From assembly GCA_007127395.1 (NCBI GenBank), contig SKZL01000113.1:1-7356 (forward strand): DNA of 7,356 nucleotides. Reading direction: 5' to 3'. Position numbers and translations under genes: made by a program. How positions within the stretch are numbered: the first letter of the stretch is position 1; each line of letters starts with the position of its first letter. Positions 5,962 to 7,356 of this stretch are shown here, piece by piece. Below the pieces are notes generated by a model that was not told the origin of the DNA, did no database searches, and was given only the letters and a program-made list of their open reading frames with translations. The stretch comes from Balneolaceae bacterium (GTDB lineage Bacteria; Bacteroidota; Rhodothermia; Balneolales; Balneolaceae).

Positions 5962-7356
5962 TCAGTTTTTGGTGTCTGCCAGTTTTAATTTTGGTTTTGG
6001 TTTGCTTTTCTGGTTCATCAAAAAATAGATAATACCTTCGGAGAGTGCTTTCCAGCTGGCATCGATGATATTTTCCGATACACCGACAGTTCCCCAGCTT
6101 TCACCATCTTTGGCGGAGTCGATCAGCACACGAACTTTGGCCTCTGTGCCATCTTTTTCATTCAGTACCCTCACTTTGTAATCCTGCAATTGCATGGAGG
6201 ATATTTCGGGGTAAAACTCACAAAGAGCCCTTCTTAAAGCGGCATCCAGTGCGTGAACCGGACCGTTTCCTTCCGCGGCACTCAATTCAATTTGATCATT
6301 AACCCTCACTTTTATCGTGGCTTCTGATCGGGACTCTCCATTTGCATTCTGTTCCATGATGACCCGAAACCCTTCCAGTTTGAAGAAGTCGGGAGCCTCG
6401 TTGGTCATCTGCTTCACCAACAGCTCAAACGATGCTTCTGCCGCTTCAAATTGATACCCTTCGCTCTCCAGCTTCTTCAGCTCCTGCACAATTTTGCTGC
6501 TTTCAACGCTATTTTTATCAAACTCAAACCCAAGCTCTTCCGATTTGAAAGCGATATTGCTCTTTCCTGAGAGGTCGGATACCAAAACGCGTCTCGCATT
6601 ACCGACTAATTCCGGTTTGATATGCTCATATGTCTGCTCATTTTTGATCACAGCACTCACATGAATCCCGCCTTTGTGTGCAAACGCACTTTTACCCACA
6701 TAAGGCAATTTGTTATCAGGAATCAGATTCCCCAGTTCACTCACAAAATGAGAGAGTGTGGTGAGCTGATCCAACTGATCATCGGGGATGCATTCATACC
6801 CCATTTTCAGTTGCAGATTGGGTATCACGGAGCAGAGATTTGCATTGCCGCATCGTTCGCCATACCCATTAATCCTACCCTGTACATGCACAGCTCCGGC
6901 TTCATCGGCTGCCAGAGCATTGGCAACAGCCAGTTCGGAGTCATTATGAGAGTGTATCCCGATCGGAGTGCTCGTTTGCCGGCTTACCTTATCTACAATC
7001 CGGCTGATTTCGTGAGTCAGTGTGCCGCCATTTGTATCGCAAAGAACCAAGACATCCGCCCCGGCTCGCTGGGCGGCGAGAAGCGTCTGAACCGCATAGT
7101 CCGGATCATCCTTAAAGCCGTCAAAAAAGTGCTCCGCGTCATAGATCACCTCCTTTCCGTGGCTTTTCAGGTAGGCGATGGATCCTTCAATCAATTCCAG
7201 GTTCTTCTTCGGTGAGATCTGAAGAGCCTGTTTAACATGGAGGAGCCATGATTTACCAAAAAGCGAAACTGCGGGGGTATCGGCTGCAATCAGTGCCTGC
7301 AAGTTGGGATCCTGATCAGGTTTATTACCCGCCCGGCAGGTACTTCCGAATGCGAC
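5962..7356 (-). CDS. cimA: (R)-citramalate synthase, N-terminus beyond the window
   Basis: CimA condenses acetyl-CoA with pyruvate to citramalate, giving a threonine-independent route to 2-oxobutyrate and isoleucine. The frame is open to the window edge (it begins VAFGSTCRAGNKPDQDPNLQ), so 464 residues are visible and, by comparison with the usual ~525-540, roughly 75 N-terminal residues including the first DTTLRDG motif are missing. Seen, numbered from the window edge: the CimA-type VIYDAEHFFDGFKDDP (about 70-85), CDTNGGTLTHEI (106-117), HSHND (135-139), NGYGERCGN (163-171), FAHKGGIHVSAV (225-236). A LeuA_dimer-type allosteric domain follows at about 325-448. CDTNGG, EHFFDGFK and GERCGNANL separate it from LeuA. 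The tail KSKPKPKLKL is basic and low-complexity. It lies 77 bases upstream of leuA and is probably co-transcribed with it; the operon promoter is outside the window. Confidence 0.94.
   Translation of the reverse strand, partial: VAFGSTCRAGNKPDQDPNLQALIAADTPAVSLFGKSWLLHVKQALQISPKKNLELIEGSIAYLKSHGKEVIYDAEHFFDGFKDDPDYAVQTLLAAQRAGADVLVLCDTNGGTLTHEISRIVDKVSRQTSTPIGIHSHNDSELAVANALAADEAGAVHVQGRINGYGERCGNANLCSVIPNLQLKMGYECIPDDQLDQLTTLSHFVSELGNLIPDNKLPYVGKSAFAHKGGIHVSAVIKNEQTYEHIKPELVGNARRVLVSDLSGKSNIAFKSEELGFEFDKNSVESSKIVQELKKLESEGYQFEAAEASFELLVKQMTNEAPDFFKLEGFRVIMEQNANGESRSEATIKVRVNDQIELSAAEGNGPVHALDAALRRALCEFYPEISSMQLQDYKVRVLNEKDGTEAKVRVLIDSAKDGESWGTVGVSENIIDASWKALSEGIIYFLMNQKSKPKPKLKLADTKN

Noticed and set aside
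6622..7215. Long plus-strand open frame (197 codons) opposite cimA
   Set aside because: It is antisense to the well-conserved CimA catalytic region and encodes nothing recognisable; a shadow of the real gene.

Overview
The window holds the 3' part of a leucine/isoleucine biosynthesis gene run and, downstream of it, the start of a small two-gene module of the arsenosugar type. Every gene I can support is on the minus strand, so transcription runs from high to low coordinates: cimA (5' end cut by the window) - leuA - leuC - leuD - leuB - 585-base gap - AhpD-like protein - arsS (3' end cut by the window). The start codons are preceded by A/T-rich stretches without clear Shine-Dalgarno sequences. 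Together with the protein types (a ~400-residue LeuA without a regulatory domain, type-2 LeuC/LeuD, and the ArsS plus peroxidase-like pair) and the intergenic repeats, this suggests a member of the Bacteroidota/Balneolota/Rhodothermota group. That placement is inference from recall, not a computed classification.

Region by region (plus-strand coordinates): 1-450 is the N-terminal part of an ArsS-type radical SAM enzyme. 461-495 is a heptanucleotide tandem repeat directly upstream of its probable TTG start. 543-878 encodes the 111-residue AhpD-like partner. 879-1463 is an A/T-rich gap whose left two thirds show nothing I can name, and whose right end holds dispersed-repeat-like inverted repeats reaching into the leuB stop codon. 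1464-2570 is leuB and 2567-3142 is leuD, overlapping by 4 bases. 3143-3281 carries a second, inverted pair of the same heptanucleotide repeats. 3282-4595 is leuC, interrupted by an in-frame TAA at 3438-3440. 4682-5884 is leuA. 5885-5961 has two perfect palindromes sharing a GAGATCTC core. 5962-7356 is cimA.

Functionally, CimA (acetyl-CoA + pyruvate to citramalate) and LeuA (acetyl-CoA + 2-oxoisovalerate to 2-isopropylmalate) would feed the same LeuCD isomerase and LeuB dehydrogenase. The run would therefore make 2-oxobutyrate for isoleucine and 2-oxoisocaproate for leucine with shared enzymes. CimA keeps the C-terminal allosteric domain and LeuA lacks it.

The strongest anomaly is leuC. The reading frame after the TAA continues for 51 codons with the family's conserved substrate-binding NRNxxGR segment intact. 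This is a single-codon nonsense change (or a base error), not a frameshift. If real, it should cripple both pathways unless it is read through or another copy exists. I see no clearly new multi-gene system here; the novelty is in the leuC stop, the heptad repeats placed at gene edges, and the paired palindromes.
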